From an uncultured Eubacteriales bacterium (GTDB taxonomy: Bacteria > Bacillota > Clostridia > Oscillospirales > CAG-272), in NCBI GenBank assembly GCA_934378145.1, contig CAKXXW010000015.1, positions 1 through 39,119 on the forward strand: a stretch of DNA of 39,119 nt. The letters are read 5' to 3'. Below, one piece after another: positions 1 to 8,728 of the stretch. The notes beneath the pieces are model-generated. The model was not told the DNA's origin, did no database searches, and saw only the letters and a list, made by a program, of their open reading frames with translations. Numbering within the stretch: the stretch's first letter is position 1; every line of letters starts with the position of its first letter. Made by a program: the position numbers and the translations under genes.

Positions 1-1
1 C

Positions 2-30
2 ATTATACCACCTCAAACCCGTCTTGTCAA
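2..30 (-). promoter_or_regulatory. Sigma-A promoter reading out of the left edge
   Basis: On the minus strand TTGACA (25-30) and TATAAT (2-7) are separated by exactly 17 bases, a full match to the vegetative consensus. It points left, so it should drive a gene outside the window that diverges from the YetF-like gene. Confidence 0.75.
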
Positions 31-162
31 CCCCTTTTTCAGAAGTTTTTTCGTTTTTTTCTAGGTTTTTTGATTTTAACGGATACATGCACTCTCAAAA
101 GCGTATTTATCGGTTGCTTTTTACAAAAACTATCCGTACAACATTACAGAAAGGCATTTTCC

Positions 163-843
163 ATGGTTGCAATATTTTTCAGGACAGTTGTAATATATCT
201 TCTGCTCATTATCGCCATGCGGCTGATGGGCAAGCGGCAGATCGGCGAGCTTGAAGTTTCGGAGCTGATAACGACCATCCTTCTCTCCGAGATCGCCTCG
301 CTTCCGATAACGAGCCACGAGATACCGGTCATGTACGCCGTGATCCCTATAATCACCCTTCTCTCGCTCGAGGTGATAATGTCGGTGCTGCTGATCAAGT
401 TTCCGTCGATCAAGAACCTTCTCTCTCCCCGCCCGAATGTGATAATCAACAAGGGCAAGCTCGACCAGAAGGAACTCAAGCGCATCAGAATGTCGACCGA
501 CGAGCTTCTCTGCGAGATAAGACGCGCGGGGATCGCCGACCTCTCGGAGGTCTACTATGCCATCGTGGAGGAGAACGGCAAGCTCTCGGTCCTTCCAAAG
601 GTATCCGCAAAGCCCCCGACACTTTCCCAGCTCGGCAGACCCGCCGACGAAACGGGACTCGCCCACATCATAATCTCCGACGGCAAGGTCAACAAAAACG
701 GGATTTCGACTGTCGGGATGAGCGAGGACGACCTTGACTCCTATCTTCGGTTTACCGGCGAGAAAAAGGAGGACATCTTCCTGCTTCTCAAGGACGACGC
801 GGGAAAATACACCGTAATAAAAAAGGAGGACAGCGGTAAATGA
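163..843 (+). CDS. YetF-like DUF421 membrane protein
   Basis: Predicted integral membrane protein of the YetF/YdfS (DUF421) family, 226 aa. The N-terminal third is hydrophobic, with about three membrane spans and the family-typical segment MRLMGKRQIGELEVSELI early in the protein. A soluble domain follows, with the characteristic PNVIINKGKL and LKRIRMSTDELLCEIR segments. The frame is open upstream to an ATG at 70, but I chose the ATG at 163: it starts directly before the first hydrophobic helix and has a GAAAGG ribosome site at the right distance, while the upstream residues do not look like the family. The next gene overlaps by 4 bases (ATGA), so the two are translationally coupled. Relatives in Bacillus are linked to spore membrane properties; the role here is not known. 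Confidence 0.85.
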   Translation: MVAIFFRTVVIYLLLIIAMRLMGKRQIGELEVSELITTILLSEIASLPITSHEIPVMYAVIPIITLLSLEVIMSVLLIKFPSIKNLLSPRPNVIINKGKLDQKELKRIRMSTDELLCEIRRAGIADLSEVYYAIVEENGKLSVLPKVSAKPPTLSQLGRPADETGLAHIIISDGKVNKNGISTVGMSEDDLDSYLRFTGEKKEDIFLLLKDDAGKYTVIKKEDSGK

Positions 844-1208
844 AGTCCTTTGTCATCACTCTCATTATATTTTCCCTGCTGATCGCCTTCATTATATTTA
901 ATTATGTCTTCGTAAACCGATATTCGAAGTGCCTCATGGATATGACCGAGGCTCTTCCGGACATCGGCGCCGACGACTGCACCGAAAAAATCGGTGCGCT
1001 CACGGAAGAATGGCAAAAGCACAGATGCTTCATCAGCTTTTCAACGGGGATCTCTTCATTGCAGAATATAGACGACCTGCTCGATTTGCTTCTCATCGCA
1101 AAGGAGACAGGCAACAGCTACGAATTCAGGAAGGCAAAGGAACTTCTCATAAACGCCTTCGATGATCTTGCGCAGTTCGAGAGCTTTTCTCCGGAGGATA
1201 TATTCTGA
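840..1208 (+). CDS. DUF4363-type small membrane-anchored protein
   Basis: 122 aa protein with one N-terminal membrane helix (about residues 4-26, ITLIIFSLLIAFIIFNYVF) and a helical soluble remainder. Length, topology and position directly behind a YetF-like gene fit the DUF4363 family. Its start overlaps the yetF-like stop by 4 bases. The C-terminal half has a helix-rich, acidic pattern (IDDLLDLLLIAKETGNSYEF) typical of this family. The function is unknown; I infer that it works with the DUF421 protein in the membrane. Confidence 0.7.
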   Translation: MKSFVITLIIFSLLIAFIIFNYVFVNRYSKCLMDMTEALPDIGADDCTEKIGALTEEWQKHRCFISFSTGISSLQNIDDLLDLLLIAKETGNSYEFRKAKELLINAFDDLAQFESFSPEDIF

Positions 1209-1211
1209 CCC

Positions 1212-1240
1212 TTGCAATACGCGCCGGATGATGCTATAAT
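1212..1240 (+). promoter_or_regulatory. Promoter of the DUF362 Fe-S protein/cca operon
   Basis: TTGCAA (1212-1217) and TATAAT (1235-1240) with a 17-base spacer. Transcription would start near 1247, just inside the inverted repeat at 1242-1292. Confidence 0.7.
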
Positions 1241-1241
1241 A

Positions 1242-1292
1242 TTAAGGCATCACCGCGTAATTCCGAGCACGGATTGCGCGGTAATGCCTTAA
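1242..1292 (+). repeat. Long imperfect hairpin in the 5' leader
   Basis: The arms TTAAGGCATCACCGCG and CGCGGTAATGCCTTAA pair almost perfectly, and the match continues inward (AATTCCG against CGGATT) to an AGCA loop. The stem is about 22 pairs with few mismatches. It sits between the promoter and the start codon at 1318 and is followed by a run of T (1298-1304). It may be a REP-like or miniature mobile repeat, or an attenuator. No second copy was seen in the window. Confidence 0.6.
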
Positions 1293-1317
1293 GGTAATTT
1301 TTTTCACGGAGGACACT

Positions 1318-2475
1318 ATGACAGAGGTATCGGTTACAGCCTGCCCCGATTATTCGGAGAAAAATGTCCGCGCGGCGCTTGAAAATGCGATAGGTGCGGT
1401 AGGCGGACTTGATTGGGTCAGGCAGGGTATGAAGATCGCGATAAAGGCAAACCTCGTTTCCTTCATGGCTCCCGACAAGGCGGCGACGACTCACCCCGCC
1501 CTTCTCTGCGCACTCTGCGATATGCTGTCCGAAAGGGGTGCTTCGGTGATCATCGGAGACAGCCCGGGAGGACTCTATAATGCCGCGTTCGTCGGCAAGG
1601 TCTATTCGGCAACCGGCATGCACGCGGCAGAGGCGCACGGCGGCAGGCTCAATTCGGACTTCGGACAGTCCGAGGCACACTTCCCCGCCGCCGCGCAGGC
1701 GAAGAGCTTTACATACACATCATATCTTGACAGTGCCGACGCCATAATAGATTTCTGCAAACTGAAATCGCACGGGATGATGGGAATGTCATGCGCCGTC
1801 AAGAATATGTTCGGGGTGGTCCCGGGGACTATGAAGCCCGAATATCACTACCGTTATCCGAACCATGCCGACTTTGCCGATATGCTGGTCGACCTCAACG
1901 AATATTTTACCCCGAAGGTGAAGCTCTGCCTCTGTGATGCCGTCGTAGGTATGGAGGGCAACGGACCTACCGCGGGTGATCCCAAGCAGATCGGCGCGGT
2001 GATAGCTTCGGCGTCGCCCTATCTTCTCGATCTCATCGCGGCAAAAATAATAGGTCTCGACATCTCGACCGTTCCGACACTCGAGGCTGCGTACCGCCGC
2101 GGGCTTGCTCCCGACAGCGCCGACAAGGTGAATGTCTCGGCGGGATACGGAGATTTCATTTCCGCGGATTTCAAGAACCTTCCCCATCACGAGAGCCTTG
2201 AATTCAGCGCCGACGGCAAAGGAGGCTTCACGGCGGGGGTGCTTAAAGCCCTGCTGAGATCCAAACCGGTCGTAAAGAAAGCCGAATGTGTCGGCTGCGG
2301 GGTCTGCATGAGAGTCTGCCCCGCTTCGGCGATAGTGATAAAGGACAAAAAAGCCGTCATAGACCGAACAAAGTGCATCAGATGCTTCTGCTGTCAGGAA
2401 TTCTGCCCGAAGGGAGCCATGAAGGTCGGCAGAACTCTCGTCGCACGCGCGGTGACTCACGGCAAAAGGAGGTAA
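1318..2475 (+). CDS. DUF362 family protein with two 4Fe-4S clusters
   Basis: 385 aa. Residues 1 to about 310 form a DUF362 domain (segments KANLVSF, IIGDSPGG, CKLKSHGMMGMSCAVKNMFG). The C-terminus carries a bacterial ferredoxin module with two CxxCxxCxxxCP-like motifs: CVGCGVCMRVCP and CIRCFCCQEFCP. Proteins of this type are cytoplasmic iron-sulfur proteins of unknown substrate, very common in anaerobic Clostridia. The ATG at 1318 follows a clear GGAGG site. The cca gene follows after 4 bases, so the two should share the promoter at 1212-1240. Family assignment is firm; the physiological role is not known. Confidence 0.88.
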   Translation: MTEVSVTACPDYSEKNVRAALENAIGAVGGLDWVRQGMKIAIKANLVSFMAPDKAATTHPALLCALCDMLSERGASVIIGDSPGGLYNAAFVGKVYSATGMHAAEAHGGRLNSDFGQSEAHFPAAAQAKSFTYTSYLDSADAIIDFCKLKSHGMMGMSCAVKNMFGVVPGTMKPEYHYRYPNHADFADMLVDLNEYFTPKVKLCLCDAVVGMEGNGPTAGDPKQIGAVIASASPYLLDLIAAKIIGLDISTVPTLEAAYRRGLAPDSADKVNVSAGYGDFISADFKNLPHHESLEFSADGKGGFTAGVLKALLRSKPVVKKAECVGCGVCMRVCPASAIVIKDKKAVIDRTKCIRCFCCQEFCPKGAMKVGRTLVARAVTHGKRR

Positions 2476-2479
2476 CGAC

Positions 2480-3832
2480 TTGAACAGAATAATAATTCCC
2501 GACTATGTAAACACCGTAGCCAAAAGACTTGAGGAACACGGACATGAATGCTTCATCGTCGGTGGATGCGTCCGCGACGCGCTGTCCGGTAAAAAGCCTC
2601 ACGATTTCGATATGACGACCTCGGCGACGCCCGACGAGATGATCGTAATATTTTCCGATATGACCACGATACCGACGGGACTCAAGCACGGGACGATCAC
2701 AGTCGTATCGGAGGGACACAACCTTGAGATAACGACATTCCGCACCGACGGAGACTACCTTGACAACCGTCATCCGTCGAGCGTAAACTTCTCCCGGAAC
2801 CTCGGCGACGACCTGTCGCGGCGCGATTTCACCGTGAATGCCCTGGCATATTCGGAGCGCACGGGGCTTGTCGACCTTTTCGGCGGACGCGAGGACCTTG
2901 AAAACGGCATCATCCGCTGTGTCGGAGATCCCGACAAGCGCTTTGCCGAGGACGGACTGCGGATAATTAGGGGGCTTAGATTTGCCTCGGTACTCGGATT
3001 TGAGATCGAGGAAAAGACCTCCGCGAGCATCGAAAAAAATCGCGGGCTACTTCTAAACATAGCCTCCGAAAGGCTTCTGTCCGAGCTTCGGAAGCTTATC
3101 TGCGGCATAAAAGCCGACGAAGTGCTTGCAAAATACTACCGCGTGATCGGAGTCATCATTCCCGAACTGCTCCCCTGCGTCGGCTTCGATCAGAAGAATC
3201 CGCACCACAGCCTTGATGTCTACGGTCACACCCTTCTGACCCTGAAAAACTGTGACGCGGGCGACAAAGTCCTTCGCTTCGCGGCGCTCTTTCACGATAT
3301 CGGAAAACCGAAAACATTCACGGTCGATGAAAACGGTATCGGACATTTCCCCGACCACGCAAAGCTCGGGGCGGAGATCACCGATACGGTGCTGCGGCGC
3401 CTGCGCGCATCAAACGAGCTTAGGGAAAAGGTCGTACGGCTCGTCGCCGAGCATACAAGGCAGATAGAACCGACCGAAAAATCGGTGAAACGCTTCCTTG
3501 CATCGCACGGTGAAGAGGACGCCCGCCGCGCTTTCGCGCTCCGTATCGCCGACCGACTTGCCTGTGCCGAGGGCTTCCGTGACACCTCCGACACCGAAAG
3601 GGTCGCATCTGTCGCCGAAGCGATCTTAGCCGAAAAAGCCTGCCTTAATCTCGGCAGTCTCGCCGTAAAGGGGCAGGACATGACAGCTCTCGGACTTCGC
3701 GGCAGAGAGATCGGCGCGATGCTTTCTCAACTTCTGGACAGGGTAATAGACGGCGACCTTGAAAACGATCGTGAAATTCTTATCGAATATGCCGAAAAAT
3801 GCAAAAGTCAGGTTGACACGAACGGAAAATAA
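2480..3832 (+). CDS. cca: CCA-adding tRNA nucleotidyltransferase with HD domain
   Basis: 450 aa class II polymerase that adds or repairs the 3'-CCA of tRNA. The nucleotidyltransferase head shows GGCVRDALSGKKPHDFDM (residues about 28-45), including the DxD metal site. The RNA/nucleotide-binding region follows (RRDFTVNALAY, EDGLRIIRGLRFA). Near residue 270 comes an HD-type phosphohydrolase motif (LFHDIGKP), as in the longer bacterial forms. The start is TTG at 2480, chosen because AGGAGG lies at 2467-2472 and the protein then begins exactly at the family's N-terminus. It lies 4 bases after the DUF362 gene, in one operon. The last codons contain the promoter of the next gene. Confidence 0.92.
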   Translation: MNRIIIPDYVNTVAKRLEEHGHECFIVGGCVRDALSGKKPHDFDMTTSATPDEMIVIFSDMTTIPTGLKHGTITVVSEGHNLEITTFRTDGDYLDNRHPSSVNFSRNLGDDLSRRDFTVNALAYSERTGLVDLFGGREDLENGIIRCVGDPDKRFAEDGLRIIRGLRFASVLGFEIEEKTSASIEKNRGLLLNIASERLLSELRKLICGIKADEVLAKYYRVIGVIIPELLPCVGFDQKNPHHSLDVYGHTLLTLKNCDAGDKVLRFAALFHDIGKPKTFTVDENGIGHFPDHAKLGAEITDTVLRRLRASNELREKVVRLVAEHTRQIEPTEKSVKRFLASHGEEDARRAFALRIADRLACAEGFRDTSDTERVASVAEAILAEKACLNLGSLAVKGQDMTALGLRGREIGAMLSQLLDRVIDGDLENDREILIEYAEKCKSQVDTNGK

Positions 3833-3841
3833 TGCTATAAT
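3813..3841 (+). promoter_or_regulatory. Consensus promoter of the solute-binding protein gene
   Basis: TTGACA (3813-3818), 17-base spacer, TATAAT (3836-3841): perfect consensus. The -35 box lies inside the 3' end of cca. A GGAGG ribosome site follows before the ATG at 3875. Confidence 0.8.
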
Positions 3842-3874
3842 GCCAATGAATACTATAAATTATGGAGGTATTTC

Positions 3875-5377
3875 ATGAAAACAAGGATCATAGCACTTGC
3901 GCTCGCGCTTGTAATGCTGATCACAGCTCTCTGCGCCTGCACCACAGGCAACGGCAACAACGGAGATGATTCCGGAACCAAAGATAACGGTAACACCCCC
4001 GGTGAACCCTCGGGAAGCGTGACCGACAGCTCGACAAAGGAGCTTGGTTATTACGAAACCCCCGATGACCTCGGCACCATGAATCTCAAAAAGACGATAC
4101 GCCTTCTCTGCTGGGAAGCCGAACAGCCCGAGTTCTATGTCGAGAACCAGACCGGAGACGACATCACCGACGCTATCTTCTTCAAGAATCAGGCAGTCGA
4201 GTCCCGTCTCGGAGTCACGCTTGACTTCACAATGATCCCCGGCAACTATGGCAACCGCACACCCTTTATTCAGCAAGTCGAAACGGGTAAATCGGGCAGA
4301 GACTATGACATCGTAGCCTGCTATTCTCTCACCTCTTCGTCCCTTGCACTCAAGGGTCTCTCTTCCGACCTTCTTGAGCTTGACTATCTCAACTTTGATA
4401 AGCCGTGGTGGCCCGATTCGCTCGTAGGCCAGGCTACTATCAACAACAAGCTCTATTTTGCATCTGGCGACATCTCGACAAACCTTCTCCATATGATGTA
4501 CGCCACCTTCTTCAACAAGACCATGTTCGAGGAAATAACCGAGCTTCAGGATGTCGATCCCTATAAGCTCGTCACAACCAAGAAATGGACGCTTCAGAGA
4601 TTCATCAAGCTCTGCGAAAGCGCCAGCGGAACCGAAAGCACCGGAGAAGTCTACGGACTTTCGATAAGAGACATCAACTACGATGCCTTCTATACCAGCT
4701 GCGGATTCAAATCTATCGTAAAATCCGACAACGGACTCGTCATTTCCGATGATTTCAAGTCCGGCTCGCAGAAAACCATCAATTTCATTGATACTCTCGT
4801 AAGCTTCGTAAGAGGCAGATATGTTGAAGCCGTCGGCGGCGGCTCGAGCGCCAAGACCTTTGCGGAAAACCGCGCACTCTTCACGATCGACAGATCCTAC
4901 CTGCCCATCTCCAGCCCCAATATGATCGAAGCCGGCGACAATATCAAATTCGGTGTTCTCCCCTGCCCGATGTACGATACAAAGCAGGATAACTATGTCA
5001 CGGTCCTCGGCTTCCCCTACACCATGTATCAGATAGCCTCTTATTCCGAATTGCAGAACGAATCGGCAGCCGTTCTCGAATGTCTCGCGGCAGAGGGCTT
5101 CCGCCGCGTCACTCCCGTCCTCTTTGAAAAGACCATGAAAGTAAGAAACACTTCGGACACCAATGCCGCTACGATGTATGACATAATCAAGTCAACGATA
5201 TACATCGACCTCGGCAGAGTCTTTGCCATGAACTTTGAAGAATGGACATGGAAGATGTTCCGCAACTGCCTCCAGAAGGCAACCAACTCCTACACCAACG
5301 AATACAGATCCAATGTGAACAAGATCCAGAAGGCTCTTGACGACGAGATCAATCCCTACTTCTTCGGAACAAAATAA
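3875..5377 (+). CDS. Extracellular solute-binding lipoprotein
   Basis: 500 aa. A lipoprotein signal peptide (MKTRIIALALALVMLITALC, then A-C with the lipidated Cys near residue 22) is followed by a low-complexity G/N/D/S linker. The large periplasmic-binding-type body has a family-1-like character (SRLGVTLDFTMIPG, FASGDIS, MYATFFNKTMFEE). It should be anchored on the outer face of the membrane and present a ligand, probably a carbohydrate, to an ABC importer. No permease or ATPase gene is nearby, so the substrate and partner are unknown. It has its own strong promoter, and tyrS follows after 27 bases on the same strand with no terminator between them. Confidence 0.75.
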   Translation: MKTRIIALALALVMLITALCACTTGNGNNGDDSGTKDNGNTPGEPSGSVTDSSTKELGYYETPDDLGTMNLKKTIRLLCWEAEQPEFYVENQTGDDITDAIFFKNQAVESRLGVTLDFTMIPGNYGNRTPFIQQVETGKSGRDYDIVACYSLTSSSLALKGLSSDLLELDYLNFDKPWWPDSLVGQATINNKLYFASGDISTNLLHMMYATFFNKTMFEEITELQDVDPYKLVTTKKWTLQRFIKLCESASGTESTGEVYGLSIRDINYDAFYTSCGFKSIVKSDNGLVISDDFKSGSQKTINFIDTLVSFVRGRYVEAVGGGSSAKTFAENRALFTIDRSYLPISSPNMIEAGDNIKFGVLPCPMYDTKQDNYVTVLGFPYTMYQIASYSELQNESAAVLECLAAEGFRRVTPVLFEKTMKVRNTSDTNAATMYDIIKSTIYIDLGRVFAMNFEEWTWKMFRNCLQKATNSYTNEYRSNVNKIQKALDDEINPYFFGTK

Positions 5378-5404
5378 CTAAGCAAAAAAGGATTAAATCT
5401 ATCG

Positions 5405-6625
5405 ATGACACTTTTTGACGAACTCAAAGCACGCGGACTCGTCGCGCAGGTAACCGACGAACCCGAAATAAAAGAACTGATAAACAACGGAAAAGCCACA
5501 TTCTACATCGGCTTTGACCCGACCGCCGATTCGCTGACAGCCGGACATTTCATGGCGCTGACGCTTATGAAAAGGCTTCAAAGCGCCGGAAACCGCCCGA
5601 TCGCCCTGATCGGCGGTGGCACAGGTATGATCGGCGACCCGTCGGGAAGGACCGATATGCGCAAAATGATGACGCAGGACACGGTCGATCACAACTGCGA
5701 CTGCTTCCGCCGTCAGATGAGCCGCTTCATCGACTTTTCCGAGGGCAAGGCTCTGATGGTAAACAATGCCGATTGGCTGCTCGGACTCAACTATATCGAG
5801 TTCATAAGAGACATAGGTCCCCACTTCAGCGTCAACAAGATGCTGAGCGCCGAATGCTATAAGCAGAGGCTCGAAAAGGGTCTTTCTTTCCTTGAATTCA
5901 ACTATATGCTGCTCCAGAGCTACGATTTCTATGAGCTTTATCAGAGATACGGATGCAATATCCAGTGCGGAGGCGACGACCAGTGGTCGAATATGCTCGG
6001 CGGTACCGAGCTTATCCGCCGCAAGCTCGGCAAAGATGCCTACGCCATGACCATCCCGCTTCTCTGCGACTCTAACGGAAACAAGATGGGCAAGACCGCC
6101 GGAAACGCCGTCTGGCTCGATCCGAAGAGGACCTCGCCCTACGACTTCTATCAGTATTGGCGCAATGTCGGCGATGCCGATGTTCTCAAGTGCATAAGAG
6201 TTCTCACCTTCCTCCCGATCGAACAGATCGAAGAGATGAACTCGTGGGAAGGCGCAAAACTCAACGAGGCGAAGGACATCCTCGCCTACGAGCTTACGAG
6301 CCTTGTACACGGAGAGGAAGAAGCGGAAAAGGCGAGAGCCGGCGCAAGAGCGCTCTTCTCTGCCGGCGCGGATGCCGAGATCCCCACCGCGACGCTTGAT
6401 GCGGGCGACTTCACCGATGATGAGATAGATGTTCTTACGCTTCTCGTAAAATCCGGACTCGTTGCCTCGAAATCCGAGGCACGCCGCGCAGTTGAGCAGG
6501 GCGGAGTCACCGCAGACGGTGAAAAGGTGACCGACATCAAGGCTGCTTTCGGAATGGACGCCCTCAAAAAAGGCATAGTCCTCAGAAGGGGCAAGAAGGC
6601 ATTCAAAAAGGTCATCTGCAACTGA
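5405..6625 (+). CDS. tyrS: Tyrosyl-tRNA synthetase
   Basis: 406 aa class I aminoacyl-tRNA synthetase that charges tRNA-Tyr. The N-terminus has IGFDPTADSLTAGHFMAL, where TAGH replaces the HIGH motif; GTGMIGDPSGRTDMR and the tyrosine-site QCGGDDQWSN follow. The second signature is KMGKT (for KMSKS). An S4-like RNA-binding domain closes the protein (SGLVASKSEARRAVEQGG). Length and domain order are normal. No T-box leader is seen; the gene sits only 27 bases behind the solute-binding lipoprotein, so it is probably read from that promoter. A GC-rich bidirectional terminator follows. Confidence 0.95.
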   Translation: MTLFDELKARGLVAQVTDEPEIKELINNGKATFYIGFDPTADSLTAGHFMALTLMKRLQSAGNRPIALIGGGTGMIGDPSGRTDMRKMMTQDTVDHNCDCFRRQMSRFIDFSEGKALMVNNADWLLGLNYIEFIRDIGPHFSVNKMLSAECYKQRLEKGLSFLEFNYMLLQSYDFYELYQRYGCNIQCGGDDQWSNMLGGTELIRRKLGKDAYAMTIPLLCDSNGNKMGKTAGNAVWLDPKRTSPYDFYQYWRNVGDADVLKCIRVLTFLPIEQIEEMNSWEGAKLNEAKDILAYELTSLVHGEEEAEKARAGARALFSAGADAEIPTATLDAGDFTDDEIDVLTLLVKSGLVASKSEARRAVEQGGVTADGEKVTDIKAAFGMDALKKGIVLRRGKKAFKKVICN

Positions 6626-6652
6626 CAGACCTCAGTAAAACAAAAACAGCAA

Positions 6653-6680
6653 CCGCCGCCGCGGATCTCCGCGGCGGCGG
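6653..6680. terminator. Bidirectional terminator between tyrS and mnmG
   Basis: Perfect stem CCGCCGCCGCGG/CCGCGGCGGCGG with a short ATCT loop, flanked by A-rich sequence on the left and T-rich sequence on the right. It can stop both convergent transcripts. Confidence 0.85.
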
Positions 6681-6702
6681 TATTGTTTTGTTTTCGGTTC
6701 AC

Positions 6703-8583
6703 TTAATCAAGCCCTAAAAATACGAGCAGAACGGTTATATCGGCGGGATTCACGCCGCTGATGCGCGAAGCCTGTCCGACCGTCAGCGGCCTTACCGCAG
6801 CGAGTTTTTGCGCCGCTTCAAGCCTCAATCCCTTTATGCCCTTGTAATCGAGGTCGGGCGATAGGCGCTTTTCTTCGAGCTTTGCGTGCCTTGCGACCTC
6901 GGCGACCTCTTTCTTTATATATCCGGCGTACTTTACACTGACCTCGACCGTCGTCGCAGCACCGCGCGGCATCACCGGACGCCCGGGGTCTATCTCCGAC
7001 AGCGCCGCATAGCTTATTGCCGGACGGCGCAAAAGATCTGCAAGCGACACGCCGGCGTTCACGGGAGTTTCGTCTATCGAAGAAAGGAAACCGTTCACCT
7101 TTTCGGGTGAGAGGAAGGTCGTCTCGAGGCGCTTTACTTCCGCCTCCTCAGCCGCCTTTTTCGCTTCAAATTCCGCATAGCGGGCGTCGGAGATAAGCCC
7201 CACCCTGTACCCGGTCGGAGTCAGGCGCAGATCGGCGTTGTCCTGCCTTAAGAGGAGCCTGTATTCGGCTCTTGAAGTCATCATACGGTACGGTTCATTC
7301 GTTCCCTTCGTCACAAGGTCGTCGATAAGCGTCCCGATGTAGCTGTTGTCGCGTGTAAGGATCATCGGAGCCTCACCCTTCAGCTTCAGCGCGGCGTTGA
7401 TTCCCGCGACAAGCCCCTGTGCCGCCGCTTCCTCATAGCCCGAGGTGCCGTTGAACTGTCCCGCACCGTAAAGTCCGCCGATCGCCTTGAATTCAAGGGT
7501 CGGGAGAAGCTGCGTCGGGTCGGCACAATCGTACTCTATCGCATAGGCATAGCGCATTATCTCGGCATTTTCAAACCCAGTGAGAGAATGTATCATCTCC
7601 TGCTGAACATCCGTCGGCATAGAGGTCGAAAAGCCCTGTATGTACATCTCGTCGGTATCACTGCCGATCGGCTCGACGAAGAGCTGATGCCTCGGCTTGT
7701 CGGCAAAGCGCACGACCTTGTCCTCTATCGACGGGCAGTAGCGCGGGCCCGTGCCTCTTATCTGCCCCGAATACATCGCCGAGCGACCTATGTTTTCCCT
7801 GATTATCCTGTGCGTTTCGCTATTCGTGTAGACAATATGGCAGGGATACTGCGCAACGGCGTCAAGGTCCTCCTTCGTCCGCGCCGAATAAGGCGTTACC
7901 GGACGCTCGCCCTGCTGGACATCGAGGAGCGAGAAGTCTATCGAGCGGCGGTTGACCCTTGCGGGAGTGCCGGTCTTGAAACGCATAAGGCGCACACCGA
8001 GAGATTCAAGCGAGGCGCTCAGACCTTCCGCCGCCAGTGAGCCGTCGGGACCGCCGGAATAGTTTACATTTCCGACGAATATCCTTCCGGCAAGGTATGT
8101 TCCGGTCGCAATTATCACCGCACGGCATGAAAAAACTTCTCCGAGCCTCGTTTTCACACTGCAGACGCGAAGGTCTTCACCATCGCCTTCGGTGAGTATT
8201 TCGGTTATCTCTCCCTGTATCAGGCGCAGTTTTTCCTGCTTTTCGAGTACCGATTTCATAATGCAGTGGTATTTCACTCTGTCCGCCTGATTGCGCTTCG
8301 AGTGGACGGCGGCGCCCTTGCCGAGGTTCAGCGTTCTTGACTGAAGCATCGTAAGATCCGCCGATCTCCCCATCTCACCGCCGAGCGCGTCAAGCTCAAA
8401 GACAAGATGCCCCTTCCCTGTTCCCCCTATTGACGGGTTGCAGGGCATATTTGCCACTCCGTCAAGCGAAAGGGTAAAAAGCACCGTGTCAAGCCCGAGC
8501 CTTGCTGATGCGAGCGCCGCCTCGATCCCCGCGTGACCCGCACCGATGACGGCGACTTCCGTTCTGTTGTTTATATCAGTCAT
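6703..8583 (-). CDS. mnmG: tRNA uridine-5-carboxymethylaminomethyl modification enzyme MnmG (GidA)
   Basis: 626 aa FAD-dependent enzyme that, with MnmE, modifies U34 of several tRNAs. It has the N-terminal dinucleotide fold (VAVIGAGHAGIEAALASA), the signature MPCNPSIGGTGKGHLVFELD around residue 47, and FKTGTPARV and GLYGAGQFNGTSGYEEAAAQG further on. It is full length. A promoter on the minus strand (8617-8645) precedes it, with AAAGGAT as ribosome site. It is encoded alone here; mnmE is not in the window. Confidence 0.96.
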   Translation of the reverse strand: MTDINNRTEVAVIGAGHAGIEAALASARLGLDTVLFTLSLDGVANMPCNPSIGGTGKGHLVFELDALGGEMGRSADLTMLQSRTLNLGKGAAVHSKRNQADRVKYHCIMKSVLEKQEKLRLIQGEITEILTEGDGEDLRVCSVKTRLGEVFSCRAVIIATGTYLAGRIFVGNVNYSGGPDGSLAAEGLSASLESLGVRLMRFKTGTPARVNRRSIDFSLLDVQQGERPVTPYSARTKEDLDAVAQYPCHIVYTNSETHRIIRENIGRSAMYSGQIRGTGPRYCPSIEDKVVRFADKPRHQLFVEPIGSDTDEMYIQGFSTSMPTDVQQEMIHSLTGFENAEIMRYAYAIEYDCADPTQLLPTLEFKAIGGLYGAGQFNGTSGYEEAAAQGLVAGINAALKLKGEAPMILTRDNSYIGTLIDDLVTKGTNEPYRMMTSRAEYRLLLRQDNADLRLTPTGYRVGLISDARYAEFEAKKAAEEAEVKRLETTFLSPEKVNGFLSSIDETPVNAGVSLADLLRRPAISYAALSEIDPGRPVMPRGAATTVEVSVKYAGYIKKEVAEVARHAKLEEKRLSPDLDYKGIKGLRLEAAQKLAAVRPLTVGQASRISGVNPADITVLLVFLGLD

Positions 8584-8616
8584 AATAAAATGATCCTTTG
8601 GAGTTTATTTCAATAT

Positions 8617-8645
8617 ATTATAATCCTTTTGAACCGTCCCGTCAA
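8617..8645 (-). promoter_or_regulatory. mnmG promoter
   Basis: On the minus strand TTGACG (8640-8645), 17-base spacer, TATAAT (8617-8622). It diverges from the promoter at 8671-8699. Confidence 0.75.
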
Positions 8646-8670
8646 TAGCTGTTCCGAACATTGCCGGCTC

Positions 8671-8699
8671 TTGACTTTATCTGCCTTTTGTGGTATAAT
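8671..8699 (+). promoter_or_regulatory. Promoter of the RsgI-like lipoprotein
   Basis: TTGACT (8671-8676), 17-base spacer, TATAAT (8694-8699). AAAGGAG follows before the ATG at 8729. Confidence 0.75.
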
Positions 8700-8728
8700 A
8701 CCGTTGTAATCTGAAAGGAGATTTAATT

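Noticed and set aside
5378..5404. T-box or other leader upstream of tyrS
   Set aside because: Only 27 bases separate tyrS from the upstream gene, too short for a T-box, and no antiterminator sequence is visible in the preceding coding region.
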